DNA of 64,000 nucleotides. Source: Bacillota bacterium (GTDB taxonomy: Bacteria > Bacillota > Sulfobacillia > JAJZYS01 > JAJYTV01). Shown piece after piece: positions 19,845 through 29,458 of the stretch. Below the pieces are notes generated by a model. The model was not told the DNA's origin, did not search any database, and saw only the letters and a program-made list of their open reading frames with translations. Made by a program: the position numbers and the translations under genes. The stretch lies in assembly GCA_021793315.1 (NCBI GenBank), contig JAJYSZ010000004.1:1-64000 (forward strand), given 5' to 3'. The number at the start of each line of letters is the position of its first letter. The stretch's first letter is position 1.

Positions 19845-20384
19845 GTGTCCCGCATTGGCAAGGTGCCCATCCCCGTCCCGCCCGGCGTGACGGTGGAGAT
19901 CGACGGGAACGCCGTGCGCGTCAAGGGACCGCGGGGCGAGCTCTCGCGCAAGTTGAGCGACGAGATCTCTGTTCGCCTCGAGGGCCAGACGCTCGTCGTC
20001 ACCCGTCCCTCCGACGCCCCCAGGCATCGCGCGCTGCACGGGCTGACGCGCACGCTGGTCGCCAACATGGTGGAGGGCGTGACGAAGGGATTCGAAAAGC
20101 GGCTCGAACTGGTCGGCGTCGGCTACCGCGCGTCGCGCCAGGGTGAGAAGCTCGTGCTGACCGTCGGCTTCTCCCACCCGGTGGAGATCATGCCGCCCCA
20201 GGGCATCGAGTTCCAGGTCCCGGCCGCGAACGCCGTCGTCGTCCAGGGTGCGGACCGCGAGCAGGTTGGAGAGACCGCGGCGCGCATCCACAGGGTGCGG
20301 CCGCCCGAGCCCTACCAGGGCAAGGGCATCCGCTACCAGGGCGAGCATGTGCGGCGCAAGGTCGGCAAGACCGGCAAGAAGTAG
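19845..20384 (+). CDS. rplF: 50S ribosomal protein L6
   Basis: A 179-residue L6 with two related domains: [20 protein letters not shown] and the C-terminal [13 protein letters not shown]-type segment ([21 protein letters not shown]). It stabilises the factor-binding region. GTG at 19845 after AGGGAGGTGATGAC. Confidence 0.97.
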   Translation: MSRIGKVPIPVPPGVTVEIDGNAVRVKGPRGELSRKLSDEISVRLEGQTLVVTRPSDAPRHRALHGLTRTLVANMVEGVTKGFEKRLELVGVGYRASRQGEKLVLTVGFSHPVEIMPPQGIEFQVPAANAVVVQGADREQVGETAARIHRVRPPEPYQGKGIRYQGEHVRRKVGKTGKK

Positions 20385-20393
20385 GAGGGCCCC

Positions 20394-20750
20394 ATGGCTA
20401 AGGAACTCAGCGCGCGCGACCGGCGCCACCGCCGGGTGCGCAAGCGGATCTTCGGGACGGTGGAGCGGCCGCGCCTCGCGGTCTACCGCTCGCTGCAGCA
20501 CATCTACGCGCAGCTGATCATCGACGGCGAGGGCCGCACCCTGGTGCAGGTCTCGTCGCTCGACGGCGCGCTGCGCGACCAGGAAGCCGAGGGCAAGGTC
20601 GACATGGCGCGTCGCGTCGGTCGGCTGCTTGCCGAACGGGCCAAGGCGCAGGGCATCGAAGCCTGTGTCTTCGACCGCGGCGGCTATCTCTACCATGGCC
20701 GGGTCGCGGCGCTCGCTGAGGGCGCACGCGAAGCCGGACTCCGGTTCTAG
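20394..20750 (+). CDS. rplR: 50S ribosomal protein L18
   Basis: A 118-residue L18 that binds 5S r[36 protein letters not shown] and [23 protein letters not shown]. Confidence 0.97.
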   Translation: MAKELSARDRRHRRVRKRIFGTVERPRLAVYRSLQHIYAQLIIDGEGRTLVQVSSLDGALRDQEAEGKVDMARRVGRLLAERAKAQGIEACVFDRGGYLYHGRVAALAEGAREAGLRF

Positions 20751-20761
20751 GGAGGCGTCGT

Positions 20762-21331
20762 ATGCCCAGAGGAAGAGACCGCCGACAGGATAGGGATCAG
20801 GAGTTCCAGGAGAAGGTCGTGTCCATCAACCGCGTCGCCAAGGTCGTCAAGGGCGGCCGCCGCTTCAGCTTCTCGGTCGTCGTCGTCGTCGGTGACCAGA
20901 ACGGACGCGTCGGTGCCGGCCTCGGTAAGGCGCAAGAGATCCCGGACGCCATCAAGAAGGGCATCGAGACGGCCAAGAAGCACCTTGTCAAGGTGCCGCG
21001 CGTCGGCACCACCATTCCGCATGAGGTGCTCGGGAAGTTTGGCGCCGGGTCCGTGCTGCTGAAGCCCGCCCGCGCGGGTACCGGCGTGATCGCCGGCGGC
21101 GCGGTGCGCGCGATCATGGAACTGGCCGGCATCCGCGACATCACGACGAAGTCCCTCGGCACGTCCAACCCGAACAACGTCGTCTACGCCACCATGGAGG
21201 GACTGAGCCAGTTGCGCTCGGCCGAGGACGTGATGCGTCTTCGCGGCAAGATCGCCGCGGCCCCGGTGGCAGCGCCGGAGTCCGAGGCTGGAGCCGAGGA
21301 CGAGCCCCAAGAGCCGGCGCAGGCGCTGTAG
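20762..21331 (+). CDS. rpsE: 30S ribosomal protein S5
   Basis: A 189-residue S5: the decoding-site loop [30 protein letters not shown] and a C-terminal tail rich in Ala, Glu and Pro beyond the usual end (from about residue 165). ATG start after GGGAGGCGT. Confidence 0.97.
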   Translation: MPRGRDRRQDRDQEFQEKVVSINRVAKVVKGGRRFSFSVVVVVGDQNGRVGAGLGKAQEIPDAIKKGIETAKKHLVKVPRVGTTIPHEVLGKFGAGSVLLKPARAGTGVIAGGAVRAIMELAGIRDITTKSLGTSNPNNVVYATMEGLSQLRSAEDVMRLRGKIAAAPVAAPESEAGAEDEPQEPAQAL

Positions 21332-21340
21332 CAGGAGGAA

Positions 21341-21544
21341 ATGATGCTCAAGATCACGCTCACGCGCTCGCCGATCGGCTATGCCGGCGACCAGCGGGCG
21401 ACCGCCGAGGCCCTGGGCCTCCGCAAGCTGCACCACAGCGTGATGCAGCAGGATACCCCGGCCGTGCGCGGCATGCTTCACAAGATCAGGCACCTGGTAA
21501 CCGTCGAGGAAGTCGAGGAGGGATCCGGCGATGCGGCTCGATGA
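21341..21544 (+). CDS. rpmD: 50S ribosomal protein L30
   Basis: A 67-residue L30: [27 protein letters not shown] and the [14 protein letters not shown] end, plus an acidic tail of a few residues that overlaps rplO by 14 bases. Two adjacent ATG codons (21341, 21344) follow AGGAGGAA. Confidence 0.95.
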   Translation: MMLKITLTRSPIGYAGDQRATAEALGLRKLHHSVMQQDTPAVRGMLHKIRHLVTVEEVEEGSGDAAR

Positions 21545-21971
21545 TCTGAAGCCGAATCCCGGGGCGCGTACCGCGCCGAAGCGGCTCGGCCGAGGCATCG
21601 GCTCAGGGCTGGGCAAGACTTCCGGCAAGGGCCACAAGGGACAGAACGCCCGCGCCGGCGGCGGCGTCCGGCCAGGCTTCGAGGGTGGCCAGCTGCCCCT
21701 GCAGCGCCGCCTGCCGAAGCGCGGCTTCCGCAACCCGGAGCACACCGTCTACACGCTCCTGAACCTGGAGCGGCTCGAGGACGTGCCCGCAGGCACCGTT
21801 GTCAACCCGGAGTACCTGCTGCGCGAGGGCATCCTGCGGCGCATCGGCGGCCGCGTCAAGGTGCTCGGGCGCGGCGAATTGACGCAGGCCATCACCGTGC
21901 AGGCGCACGCATTCAGCCAAGCGGCCAAGGAGAAGATCGAAGCTCTGGGCGGCAAGGCCGAGGTACTCTGA
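21531..21971 (+). CDS. rplO: 50S ribosomal protein L15
   Basis: A 146-residue L15: [24 protein letters not shown] and the basic Gly-rich [13 protein letters not shown]. It starts inside rpmD and its stop shares one base with the secY start. Confidence 0.97.
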   Translation: MRLDDLKPNPGARTAPKRLGRGIGSGLGKTSGKGHKGQNARAGGGVRPGFEGGQLPLQRRLPKRGFRNPEHTVYTLLNLERLEDVPAGTVVNPEYLLREGILRRIGGRVKVLGRGELTQAITVQAHAFSQAAKEKIEALGGKAEVL

Positions 21972-23236
21972 TGTTTCAGAACATGGAGAACATCGCGCGG
22001 GCAGGTGACCTTCGTCGCAGGCTGCTCTTCACGCTGCTGATGTTCGCAGTGTTCCGACTCGGCGTGTACATTCCCGTTCCGGGCGTGGATGCGGCGGCGC
22101 TGCAGACGTTCGTCAAGTCGAATGAGGTCACGCTGTTCGGCCTGCTGAACCTCTTCTCGGGTGGCGCGTTCTTCACGTTCTCGATCTTTGCGATGAGCAT
22201 CGTGCCCTACATCAACGCGTCGATCATCATGCAGCTCCTCACCGTGGTCATCCCGCGGGTCGAGGAACTGCAGAAAGAGGGCGCGGACGGCCAGAAGAAG
22301 ATCAACGAGTGGACCCGCTACCTCACCGTGATCCTGGCGGTCATCCAGGCGTTTGGCACGACGGTGACGCTGAATCGCCTGGCGGGGGTCGTCAACTCAC
22401 CCGGCATCGGCTCGATCCTGCTCATCACGCTGATCCTCGCCGCGGGCTCGGTGTTCCTGATGTGGATCGGCGAGATGATCACCGAGTTCGGCATCGGCAA
22501 CGGCGCCTCGCTGATCATCTTCATCGGCATCGTGTCGCGCATGCCATCGGGCATCTCGGCAGCCATCCAGTACCTGCAGGCGGGTACCATCTCCCCAGTG
22601 GAGATGATCGTCCTCCTGGTGCTCGCGGCGCTCGTGATCGGCGTGGTCGTCATGATGCAGGAGGCGGAGCGGCGGATTCCGGTGCAGTACGCCAAGCGGC
22701 TTGTCGGCCGGCGCATGTACCAGGGCTCCACATCGCACATTCCGATCAAGGTCAACGCCGCCGGCGTCATCCCTCTGATCTTCGCGGTGTCGCTCCTGTT
22801 CCTGCCGCAGACCCTGGCCTCGTTCTTCCCGAAGCTCTCCGTAGTCGCCCAGATGCTTTCCATGAACAACTGGCCGATGGTCATCGTCGAGTTCGTTCTG
22901 GTCGTCGCGTTCACGTTCTTCTACACCGGCGTCGTCTTCAAGCCGCATGACGTGGCCGACAACATCCGCAAGCTCGGCGGCTTCATCCCGGGCATCCGGC
23001 CCGGTCACCCGACAGCCCAGTACCTCGAGCGGGTCTCGACCCGCATCACGGTGCTCGGCGCCGTCTTCCTCGGGCTCATCGCCATCCTGCCGTTCCTGGT
23101 CGTCAAGGTCACGAACATCAACGTGTACTTCGGCGGCACGGCGCTCCTGATCGTCGTCGGCGTCGCCCTCGACACCATGAAGCAGATCCAGGCGCAGCTC
23201 GTGATGCGCAACTACCAGGGCTTCCTCAAGTCCTAG
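21971..23236 (+). CDS. secY: preprotein translocase subunit SecY
   Basis: A 421-residue channel-forming subunit of the Sec translocon with ten membrane helices. The plug/helix 2 region LFSGGAFFTFSIFAMSIVPYINASIIMQLL and the cytoplasmic loop QEAERRIPVQYAKR are typical. The start overlaps the rplO stop (TGATG), so translation is coupled to ribosomal protein synthesis. Confidence 0.97.
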   Translation: MFQNMENIARAGDLRRRLLFTLLMFAVFRLGVYIPVPGVDAAALQTFVKSNEVTLFGLLNLFSGGAFFTFSIFAMSIVPYINASIIMQLLTVVIPRVEELQKEGADGQKKINEWTRYLTVILAVIQAFGTTVTLNRLAGVVNSPGIGSILLITLILAAGSVFLMWIGEMITEFGIGNGASLIIFIGIVSRMPSGISAAIQYLQAGTISPVEMIVLLVLAALVIGVVVMMQEAERRIPVQYAKRLVGRRMYQGSTSHIPIKVNAAGVIPLIFAVSLLFLPQTLASFFPKLSVVAQMLSMNNWPMVIVEFVLVVAFTFFYTGVVFKPHDVADNIRKLGGFIPGIRPGHPTAQYLERVSTRITVLGAVFLGLIAILPFLVVKVTNINVYFGGTALLIVVGVALDTMKQIQAQLVMRNYQGFLKS

Positions 23237-23245
23237 GGGAGGAGA

Positions 23246-23896
23246 ATGCGGATGCGCGCTGTTCTGATGGGCCCGCCCGGTGCGGGCAAGGGAACCCAGG
23301 CGCAGGTGCTCGCACAGGGCGCCGGTGTGCCGCAGGTCGCCACCGGCGACATCCTCCGCCGAGCGCGAGAGGAAGGCACCGCGCTCGGCCGCTCTGCTCA
23401 GTCCTACATGGACAAGGGCGAGCTCGTGCCGGACGAGGTGATGGTCGGCATCATCGAGGAGCGCCTGCGCCAACCGGACGCCAAGGCGGGATTCCTGCTG
23501 GACGGCTTCCCTCGCACGGTGCCGCAGGCCGAGGCCTTGGACCGTCTCCTCCTGCAGCTCGCCATGCCGCTTGAGGCGGTCCTGCTGCTGGAGGTTCCGG
23601 AGGACGCGATCGTGCGTCGTCTCTCCGGCCGGCGGACCTGCCCGAACTGCGGTCGCAGCTACCACGTCGAGAACGACCCGCCGCCTGCGGACGGACACTG
23701 CGGGACGTGCGGCTCCGAGCTCGTGACGCGCACGGACGACCGGCCGGAGACGGTGCTCTCTCGGCTGGAGGTGTACCGGCGCAGTACGGCGCCGCTCAAG
23801 ACCTACTACCAGGGGCGCGGCATCTTGCGCTCCGTTGAGGGCGTCGGAACAGTCGAGGAGGTGACAGCGCGCCTTAGGGCGTCGCTGCGCGATTGA
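23246..23896 (+). CDS. adk: adenylate kinase, zinc-LID type
   Basis: A 216-residue enzyme converting ATP + AMP to 2 ADP. P-loop GPPGAGKGTQ, DGFPRTVPQAEAL, and a LID domain with four Cys in CPNCG and CGTCG, a structural zinc site as in many Gram-positive enzymes. Its stop overlaps the TTG start of map. Confidence 0.97.
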   Translation: MRMRAVLMGPPGAGKGTQAQVLAQGAGVPQVATGDILRRAREEGTALGRSAQSYMDKGELVPDEVMVGIIEERLRQPDAKAGFLLDGFPRTVPQAEALDRLLLQLAMPLEAVLLLEVPEDAIVRRLSGRRTCPNCGRSYHVENDPPPADGHCGTCGSELVTRTDDRPETVLSRLEVYRRSTAPLKTYYQGRGILRSVEGVGTVEEVTARLRASLRD

Positions 23897-24636
23897 TCAT
23901 CCTCAAGTCGGAGCAGGAGATCGAGAAGATGCGCAAGGCTGGTGCCTTGACCGCGCAGGCCCGCGACTACGTCGCCGGGCTCGTGCGACCGGGCATCACG
24001 ACGCGCGAACTCGATCACGCCGCACGCCGCTACATCGAGGAGCGCGGCGGCACCCCCTCCTTCCTCGGCTACCAGGGCTATCCCGCCAGCATCTGCGCTT
24101 CCGTGAACGGTGTCGTCGTGCACGGCATTCCGGGCAAGCAGACGCTGCGCGAGGGCGACATCATCTCGCTTGACCTCGGTGCCCTGCTCGGCGGCTACCA
24201 CGGCGACACGGCCATCACGGTGGCGGTCGGCAAGATCCCCGAGCGGACGCGGGAACTCCTCGAGGTCACGAAGCGGGCCCTCTTCGCCGGCATCGAGCAG
24301 GCGAGACCGGGCAGGCATCTTAGTGACATCTCGCACGCCGTGCAGGAAGTCGCCGAAGGCGCGGGCTTCTCCGTCGTCGTGGACTATGTCGGCCACGGCA
24401 TCGGGCGGGAGATGCACGAGGACCCCCAGGTGCCCAACCACGGCCCGGCAGGGCGCGGCGTCCTCTTGCGGCGCGGCATGGTCCTTGCCATCGAGCCGAT
24501 GATCAACCAGGGCGGCGCCGACGTCATGGTGCATGACGACGGCTGGACGGTCGAAACCACGGACGGGCTGCCGTCGGCCCACTTCGAGCACACGGTGGCC
24601 GTCGGCGACCCGCCTGAGCTCCTCACCGCGCCATGA
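23893..24636 (+). CDS. map: methionine aminopeptidase, type I
   Basis: A 247-residue enzyme that removes the initiator Met. The five metal ligands are visible: Asp in SLDLGAL, Asp in HGDTAIT, His in GHGIGREMHE, Glu in AIEPM and Glu in FEHTV. It starts with TTG at 23893 inside the adk stop region (overlap of 4 bases). Confidence 0.96.
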   Translation: MIILKSEQEIEKMRKAGALTAQARDYVAGLVRPGITTRELDHAARRYIEERGGTPSFLGYQGYPASICASVNGVVVHGIPGKQTLREGDIISLDLGALLGGYHGDTAITVAVGKIPERTRELLEVTKRALFAGIEQARPGRHLSDISHAVQEVAEGAGFSVVVDYVGHGIGREMHEDPQVPNHGPAGRGVLLRRGMVLAIEPMINQGGADVMVHDDGWTVETTDGLPSAHFEHTVAVGDPPELLTAP

Positions 24637-24648
24637 GGCAAGTGGGCC

Positions 24649-24927
24649 ATGGAAATCGGTGACGTGGTGCTGAGCCTCCGGGGACGTGACCAGGGACGGC
24701 TGTTCCTGGTGGTCGGGCAAAGCCTGGACCGGGTGCTCGTGACCGACGGCGACCTGAGGCCAGTCACCAAACCCAAGGCGAAGAACCCGCGACACGTGGC
24801 GGCGGCCGGCCGGCTGAGGGAGGCCGAGCGCGAACGGCTGAGGCAAGGTCCGAAGCCGGGCGACGACGAGGTGCGCAGATGGCTCCAAGACCTGCAGGAA
24901 GGAGGCGATGCGGATGCCGAGGGATGA
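24649..24927 (+). CDS. KOW-domain RNA-binding protein
   Basis: A 92-residue protein: an L14e/KOW-like fold ([33 protein letters not shown]) and a charged helical tail. Short KOW proteins stand between map and infA in many Bacillota genomes; their role is unclear but ribosome association is assumed. Its end overlaps infA by 14 bases. Confidence 0.85.
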   Translation: MEIGDVVLSLRGRDQGRLFLVVGQSLDRVLVTDGDLRPVTKPKAKNPRHVAAAGRLREAERERLRQGPKPGDDEVRRWLQDLQEGGDADAEG

Positions 24928-25132
24928 TGCCATCGAAGTGGAGGGCAAGGTGATCGAGCCCCTGCCGAACGCGATGTTCCGGGTGGAGCTCGAGAACGGA
25001 CACAAAGTTTTGGCGCACGTTTCCGGCAAGCTGCGCATGCACTTCATACGCATCCTGCCGGGGGACCGCGTGACCATCGAGTTGTCGCCCTATGATCTAA
25101 CCCGTGGCCGGATCACCTACCGGCTTAAGTAG
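24914..25132 (+). CDS. infA: translation initiation factor IF-1
   Basis: A 72-residue OB-fold factor that binds the 30S A site during initiation: [20 protein letters not shown] and [15 protein letters not shown] choose the ATG at 24914, 8 bases from AAGGAGG; the ATG at 24908 is too close to that site. Confidence 0.96.
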   Translation: MPRDDAIEVEGKVIEPLPNAMFRVELENGHKVLAHVSGKLRMHFIRILPGDRVTIELSPYDLTRGRITYRLK

Positions 25133-25143
25133 GAGGGATCCCA

Positions 25144-25257
25144 GTGAAGGTGCGACCTTCCGTGAAAGTCATGTGCGAGAAGTGTAAGATCATTAGACGG
25201 CACGGCGTCGTGATGGTGATCTGCGAGAACCCGAAGCACAAGCAGAGGCAAGGCTAG
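25144..25257 (+). CDS. rpmJ: 50S ribosomal protein L36 (zinc form)
   Basis: A 37-residue L36 between infA and rpsM. It begins [15 protein letters not shown] and ends [10 protein letters not shown], with zinc ligands Cys-X2-Cys, Cys and His in the usual order. GTG at 25144 after GTAGGAGGGATCCCA. This is the zinc (C+) form. Confidence 0.96.
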   Translation: MKVRPSVKVMCEKCKIIRRHGVVMVICENPKHKQRQG

Positions 25258-25269
25258 GAGGGAGCACTC

Positions 25270-25641
25270 GTGGCGAGAATCGCTGGCGTAGACCTGCCGC
25301 GCGACAAGCGCGTCGAAGCCGCCCTGCCGTATATCTACGGCATCGGCTTGAGTCTTGGACGCCGCATCCTGAAGGAGACTGGCGTCAACCCCGACACGCG
25401 CGTGCGGGACCTCTCGGAAGATGAGGTCTCCCGCCTTCGTGACGTGATCGAGAAGCAGTACCGCGTCGAGGGCGAGTTGCAGCGCGCGGTGCAGCTGAAC
25501 ATCAAGCGACTGATCGAGATCGGCTCCTATCGGGGCATCCGGCACCGCAGGGGTCTGCCTGTGCGTGGCCAGCGCACCCAGACCAACGCGCGCACGCGCA
25601 AGGGACCGGCCCGCACCGTCGGCGTGCGGCGCAAGAAGTAA
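25270..25641 (+). CDS. rpsM: 30S ribosomal protein S13
   Basis: A 123-residue S13 of the 30S head: [25 protein letters not shown] and the tRNA-contacting tail [22 protein letters not shown] start after AGGAGGGAGCACTC. Confidence 0.97.
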   Translation: MARIAGVDLPRDKRVEAALPYIYGIGLSLGRRILKETGVNPDTRVRDLSEDEVSRLRDVIEKQYRVEGELQRAVQLNIKRLIEIGSYRGIRHRRGLPVRGQRTQTNARTRKGPARTVGVRRKK

Positions 25642-25653
25642 GGAGGCAGGAAC

Positions 25654-26055
<402 letters not shown>

Positions 26056-26088
26056 CGAGCGTATAGAAAGGGAGGGATCGCAGCAAAG

Positions 26089-26721
26089 ATGGCCCGTAAC
26101 ACTGGCCCCACCTGCCGGCTCTGCCGGCGCGAGGGCATGAAGCTGTTCCTTAAGGGTGACCGCTGCTTCTCCGACAAGTGCCCCATCGTCAAGAAGCAGC
26201 GCAACCAGCCTCCCGGCCAGCACGGCCTGGGACGTCGCAAGGCTTCCGAGTATGGCCTGCAGTTGCGCGAGAAGCAGAAGGTGCGGCGCTTCTACAGCGT
26301 CATGGAGACGCAGTTCCGCCGCTACGTCGACCGCGCGCAGCGCAGCAAGCAGCCCACCGGCGACGTGATGCTGTCGCTCCTTGAGCGCAGACTCGACAAC
26401 GTCGTCTACCGCATGGGTTTCGCGCTCTCGCGCCCCCAGGCGCGTCAGCTGGTCCGGCACGGTCACTTCAGCGTCAACGGCCGCAAGGTCTCCATACCTT
26501 CGTTCATCGTCCGGCAGGGCGACGAGATCGAGGTGCGGCCCCGTTCGCGCGAGAAGGCCTCGATCAAGGAGATCGTCGAGCGCGGCCACGGCCGGCTGGT
26601 GCCGGAGTGGGTCGAGGTGCAGCGCGACCAGTACAAGGGACGCGTCATCCGCCTGCCTGAGCGGCAGGACGTGGATGTACCGGTGGAGGAGCACCTCATC
26701 GTCGAGCTCTACTCCCGCTAA
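26089..26721 (+). CDS. rpsD: 30S ribosomal protein S4 (zinc form)
   Basis: A 210-residue S4, a primary 16S binder and common autoregulator in Bacillota. The N-terminal zinc module CRLCRREG plus CFSDKC is intact, followed by the S4 RNA-binding domain ([30 protein letters not shown]). Confidence 0.97.
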   Translation: MARNTGPTCRLCRREGMKLFLKGDRCFSDKCPIVKKQRNQPPGQHGLGRRKASEYGLQLREKQKVRRFYSVMETQFRRYVDRAQRSKQPTGDVMLSLLERRLDNVVYRMGFALSRPQARQLVRHGHFSVNGRKVSIPSFIVRQGDEIEVRPRSREKASIKEIVERGHGRLVPEWVEVQRDQYKGRVIRLPERQDVDVPVEEHLIVELYSR

Positions 26722-26738
26722 GCAGGGGAGGACAGTAC

Positions 26739-27686
26739 GTGAACGAGTTTCAGACGCCTCAGATCGAATGCCTCGAGCTGCAGGAAGCCATGGGTTACGG
26801 CCGCTTCGTCGTCGAGCCTCTGGAGCGCGGGTTCGGCATCACACTGGCGAACGGCCTCCGGCGCATCCTCCTCTCCTCGCTCACGGGCGCCGCGGTTACG
26901 TCGGTGCGCATCCAGAGTGTCCTGCATGAATTCACGACCGTCCCGGGCGTGCGCGAGGATGTCACGGACATCGTCCTCAACCTCAAGTCCCTGGCGCTCA
27001 AGATGCACGGCGAGGGACCCAAGAGCCTGCGCGTCGAGGTGCACCAGGAAGGGCCGCTGACGGCCGGTGAGGCCATCCAGGACCCCGAGATCGAGGTGCT
27101 GAACCCTGACCTCGTGCTCTGTACCCTCGACAAGGACGCGGAGCTCGTCATGGACCTGACGATCGAGAAGAATCGCGGCTACGTCTCCGCCGACCGCAAC
27201 AAGCGCCCCGACCAGCCGATCGGCGTCATCGCGATGGACGCCATGTTCTCGCCGATCCGACGCGTCAACTACACCATCGAAGACACGCGTGTCGGGCAGA
27301 TCACCGACTACGACAAGCTGACGCTCGAGATCTGGACGAACGGCGGCATCCGCCCCGATGAGGCGCTTGTAGAGTCCGCGAGGATCCTCGAGGACCACCT
27401 CTCGCTCTTCACCGGGCTGTCCGTCGACGCGCGCCGCCCCGCCACCACGCAGGACCAGCCGGGTGACAAGCGCGACCGCTTGCGCGAGATGCCGATTGAG
27501 GAACTCGAGCTCTCGGTGCGCTCGTTCAACTGCCTGAAGCGCGCCGGCATCAACACCGTCGCGGAGCTCGTCTCGCGTACCGACGAAGAGATGATGAAGG
27601 TCAGGAACCTCGGCAAGAAGTCACTTGAAGAGGTCAAGCAGAAGCTGGCGGACGCCGGGCTCAGCCTGGCCAAGTCCGAAGACTGA
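26739..27686 (+). CDS. rpoA: RNA polymerase alpha subunit
   Basis: A 315-residue alpha subunit. The N-terminal assembly domain has GFGITLANGLRRILLSSLTGAAV. The C-terminal promoter-UP-element-binding domain has LELSVRSFNCLKRAGINTVAELV and NLGKKSLEEVKQKL. GTG start. Confidence 0.97.
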   Translation: MNEFQTPQIECLELQEAMGYGRFVVEPLERGFGITLANGLRRILLSSLTGAAVTSVRIQSVLHEFTTVPGVREDVTDIVLNLKSLALKMHGEGPKSLRVEVHQEGPLTAGEAIQDPEIEVLNPDLVLCTLDKDAELVMDLTIEKNRGYVSADRNKRPDQPIGVIAMDAMFSPIRRVNYTIEDTRVGQITDYDKLTLEIWTNGGIRPDEALVESARILEDHLSLFTGLSVDARRPATTQDQPGDKRDRLREMPIEELELSVRSFNCLKRAGINTVAELVSRTDEEMMKVRNLGKKSLEEVKQKLADAGLSLAKSED

Positions 27687-27711
27687 GGAAAGCCCGAAGG
27701 GAGGGATACCC

Positions 27712-28050
27712 GTGCCCATGCGCAAGCTCGGCCGACGCTCGGACGTGCGCAAGATGCTGCTCAGGAACCAGGTCACGTCGTTTCTGCACGACGAGCGGTT
27801 CGTGACGACGGAGGCCAAGGCCAAGGAGGTCTCGGCCCTCGTGGAGCACCTCATCACCATGGCGCGCGAGGACACGGTGTCGAACCGTCGCGCCGCTGCC
27901 GCCTACATCCTCAACGAGGACGTCGTGCGCAAGCTGTTCACCAACATCGCACCCAAGTACAAGGAGCGTCAGGGCGGCTACACGCGCGTCGTGCGGATCG
28001 GTCCCCGCCGCGGCGATGCTGCTCCCATGGCGGTGCTCGAGCTCGTCTGA
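27712..28050 (+). CDS. rplQ: 50S ribosomal protein L17
   Basis: A 112-residue L17: MRKLGRRSDVRKMLLRNQ, RFVTTEAKAKEV and the ending DAAPMAVLELV. GTG at 27712, 7 bases from GGAGG. Its stop overlaps the start of the first ECF ATPase by one base. Confidence 0.96.
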   Translation: MPMRKLGRRSDVRKMLLRNQVTSFLHDERFVTTEAKAKEVSALVEHLITMAREDTVSNRRAAAAYILNEDVVRKLFTNIAPKYKERQGGYTRVVRIGPRRGDAAPMAVLELV

Positions 28051-28760
28051 TGCTCGAGGCCGTGGCCGTCGCCCTGCGCCGCGGCGCGTTTCGCCTGGAG
28101 GTACCCCGCTTCCGTGCGGCTCCGGGCGAGATGGTCGCGGTCGCAGGCCGGAACGGCTCCGGCAAGTCGACGTTCCTCCTGGCCTTGGCCGGGATTCTGC
28201 CCCCCGAGGCTGGCGAGGTCCGGCTCGCCGGGGAACCCTGTCTGCCGCCCCAGGTTGCCTATCTGCCGGCGCGCGCCGAGGATGTCGTCCTCGGGGCGCG
28301 TCGCGTACTTGAGGTGGCCCTGACGCTCGGCCTGCAGGGTCGCTCCGATGGAGATCCCGCGGCAGTGCTGCGGGAGATCGAACTGCTGCTCGACCTGCCG
28401 CGCGAGGACCTCGAGGATGCCGCGGAGCCGACCTACCGTGCCCTTTGCGGCCTGCTCGCGACCGGCGCAGCCTGCCTTCTGTTGGACGAGCCGACAGCCA
28501 GGGTGGCGCCGCGCGCCCAGGCTGTGCTGCGCAGGGCGCTCGGACGCCTGCGTGACGCGGGCCGGATCGTCGTCGTCGCAAGCCATGACCCTGAGCTTGT
28601 GCGACGCGCCGACCGCGCCTACCGGGTCGAGGAGGGCACGGTCGCCGAAGACAGCCTGGCCGCGCTCGTGCGCGACCGCGTGCTGCGCGGACCATCCCTC
28701 TGGACGGAGTTCGGCGGGCCTTCGGCGGGCGACGTGCTGCGGGAGATCTGGACGCCGTGA
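28050..28760 (+). CDS. ecfA1: ECF transporter ATPase A1-type, lacking the ABC signature
   Basis: Energy-coupling-factor transporters take up vitamins and metals; two ATPases and EcfT form a module shared by many substrate-binding S proteins. This 236-residue ATPase (family norm about 280) keeps Walker A GRNGSGKST (33-41), Walker B with catalytic Glu (CLLLDEPT, Glu146) and the switch His (ASHD, His178). The signature motif LSGGQ that should precede Walker B is absent; PTYRALCGLLATG stands there. The D-loop is also altered (ARVAP for AGLDP), and no Q-loop Gln is evident. The locus (rplQ-ecfA-ecfA-ecfT-truA) is the standard Bacillota one. Confidence 0.88.
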   Translation: MLEAVAVALRRGAFRLEVPRFRAAPGEMVAVAGRNGSGKSTFLLALAGILPPEAGEVRLAGEPCLPPQVAYLPARAEDVVLGARRVLEVALTLGLQGRSDGDPAAVLREIELLLDLPREDLEDAAEPTYRALCGLLATGAACLLLDEPTARVAPRAQAVLRRALGRLRDAGRIVVVASHDPELVRRADRAYRVEEGTVAEDSLAALVRDRVLRGPSLWTEFGGPSAGDVLREIWTP

Positions 28761-29458
28761 TCGAATTCAAGAAGTTCTCGCTCGGGGCGTCCGGGCCGTA
28801 CAGCCTCATGCTGGCGAAAGGCGCCATTCTGGGCCTCGTGGCCTGGCAGGGCTTGGACGCCACGCATCTTCTCGAGGCTATGGCCGGCGTGCGCCGTCAC
28901 AAGGGTGAGATCCTTGTGGCTGGACGGCCGCGCAGACCGGCGGATGTCGCCTACGCGCCCGAGGAGGTCGAGCAGATCCTGTTCGGGCGCACGGCGGCTG
29001 AGGCGATCGGCCCTCTGGGAGAGGCGTTCACGGGGCGGCTCGGTGCCCAGCATCTGCTCGCGCGGCCGCCGCAGGAACTCTCGAGCGGCGAGCGCAGGCG
29101 GCTCGCGCTGGCCGCGGTCTTCGGCAGCGGGCGGCCGCTGCTGCTCATGGACAGGCCCACGGCGGGCCTCGATCCCGAGGGTCAGGAGCTGTTCTGGCAG
29201 GCGGCCCTCGCCTATCCGGGAGTGCTGCAGATGACGCTCTCATCCCAGGCGGAGGCGACGTTTTGCACGGCTCTCCTACCGGTTCCGGGCCAGGGCGATG
29301 CGTGGCCGGGCGGCGCCATCCCCGCGGAGCGCCAGCGGCTGGTGCGCTGGCCACCGGACGAGGCGTCGGACCTTGCCTGGACCTTGGGAACCCCGGATGA
29401 CACAAGCGACATCAGGCGGGAGGTGGAGCGTTGGCGCGCAAGGCGGAAGCGCAGGTGA
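28757..29458 (+). CDS. ecfA2: ECF transporter ATPase A2-type, lacking Walker A
   Basis: The 233-residue partner of the preceding ATPase (4-base overlap). It has lost the nucleotide-binding motifs: the P-loop position reads AWQGLDATH (29-37, no Lys), the catalytic Glu after Walker B is Arg (LLLMDRPT, Arg133), and the switch His is missing (TLSSQAEA). The ABC signature ELSSGERRRLALA (from residue 107) and D-loop AGLDP are intact. It therefore retains just what the neighbour lacks. In a heterodimer the two would build one complete ATP site and one dead site. The reading frame is clean, so this is not a decaying pseudogene by appearance. Confidence 0.82.
   Translation: MIEFKKFSLGASGPYSLMLAKGAILGLVAWQGLDATHLLEAMAGVRRHKGEILVAGRPRRPADVAYAPEEVEQILFGRTAAEAIGPLGEAFTGRLGAQHLLARPPQELSSGERRRLALAAVFGSGRPLLLMDRPTAGLDPEGQELFWQAALAYPGVLQMTLSSQAEATFCTALLPVPGQGDAWPGGAIPAERQRLVRWPPDEASDLAWTLGTPDDTSDIRREVERWRARRKRR

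Noticed and set aside
28757-29458. ecfA2 as a pseudogene because Walker A is destroyed.
   Set aside because: The frame is intact, translation is coupled on both sides, and the signature and D-loop that the partner lacks are well kept. Selective loss is a better explanation than decay.
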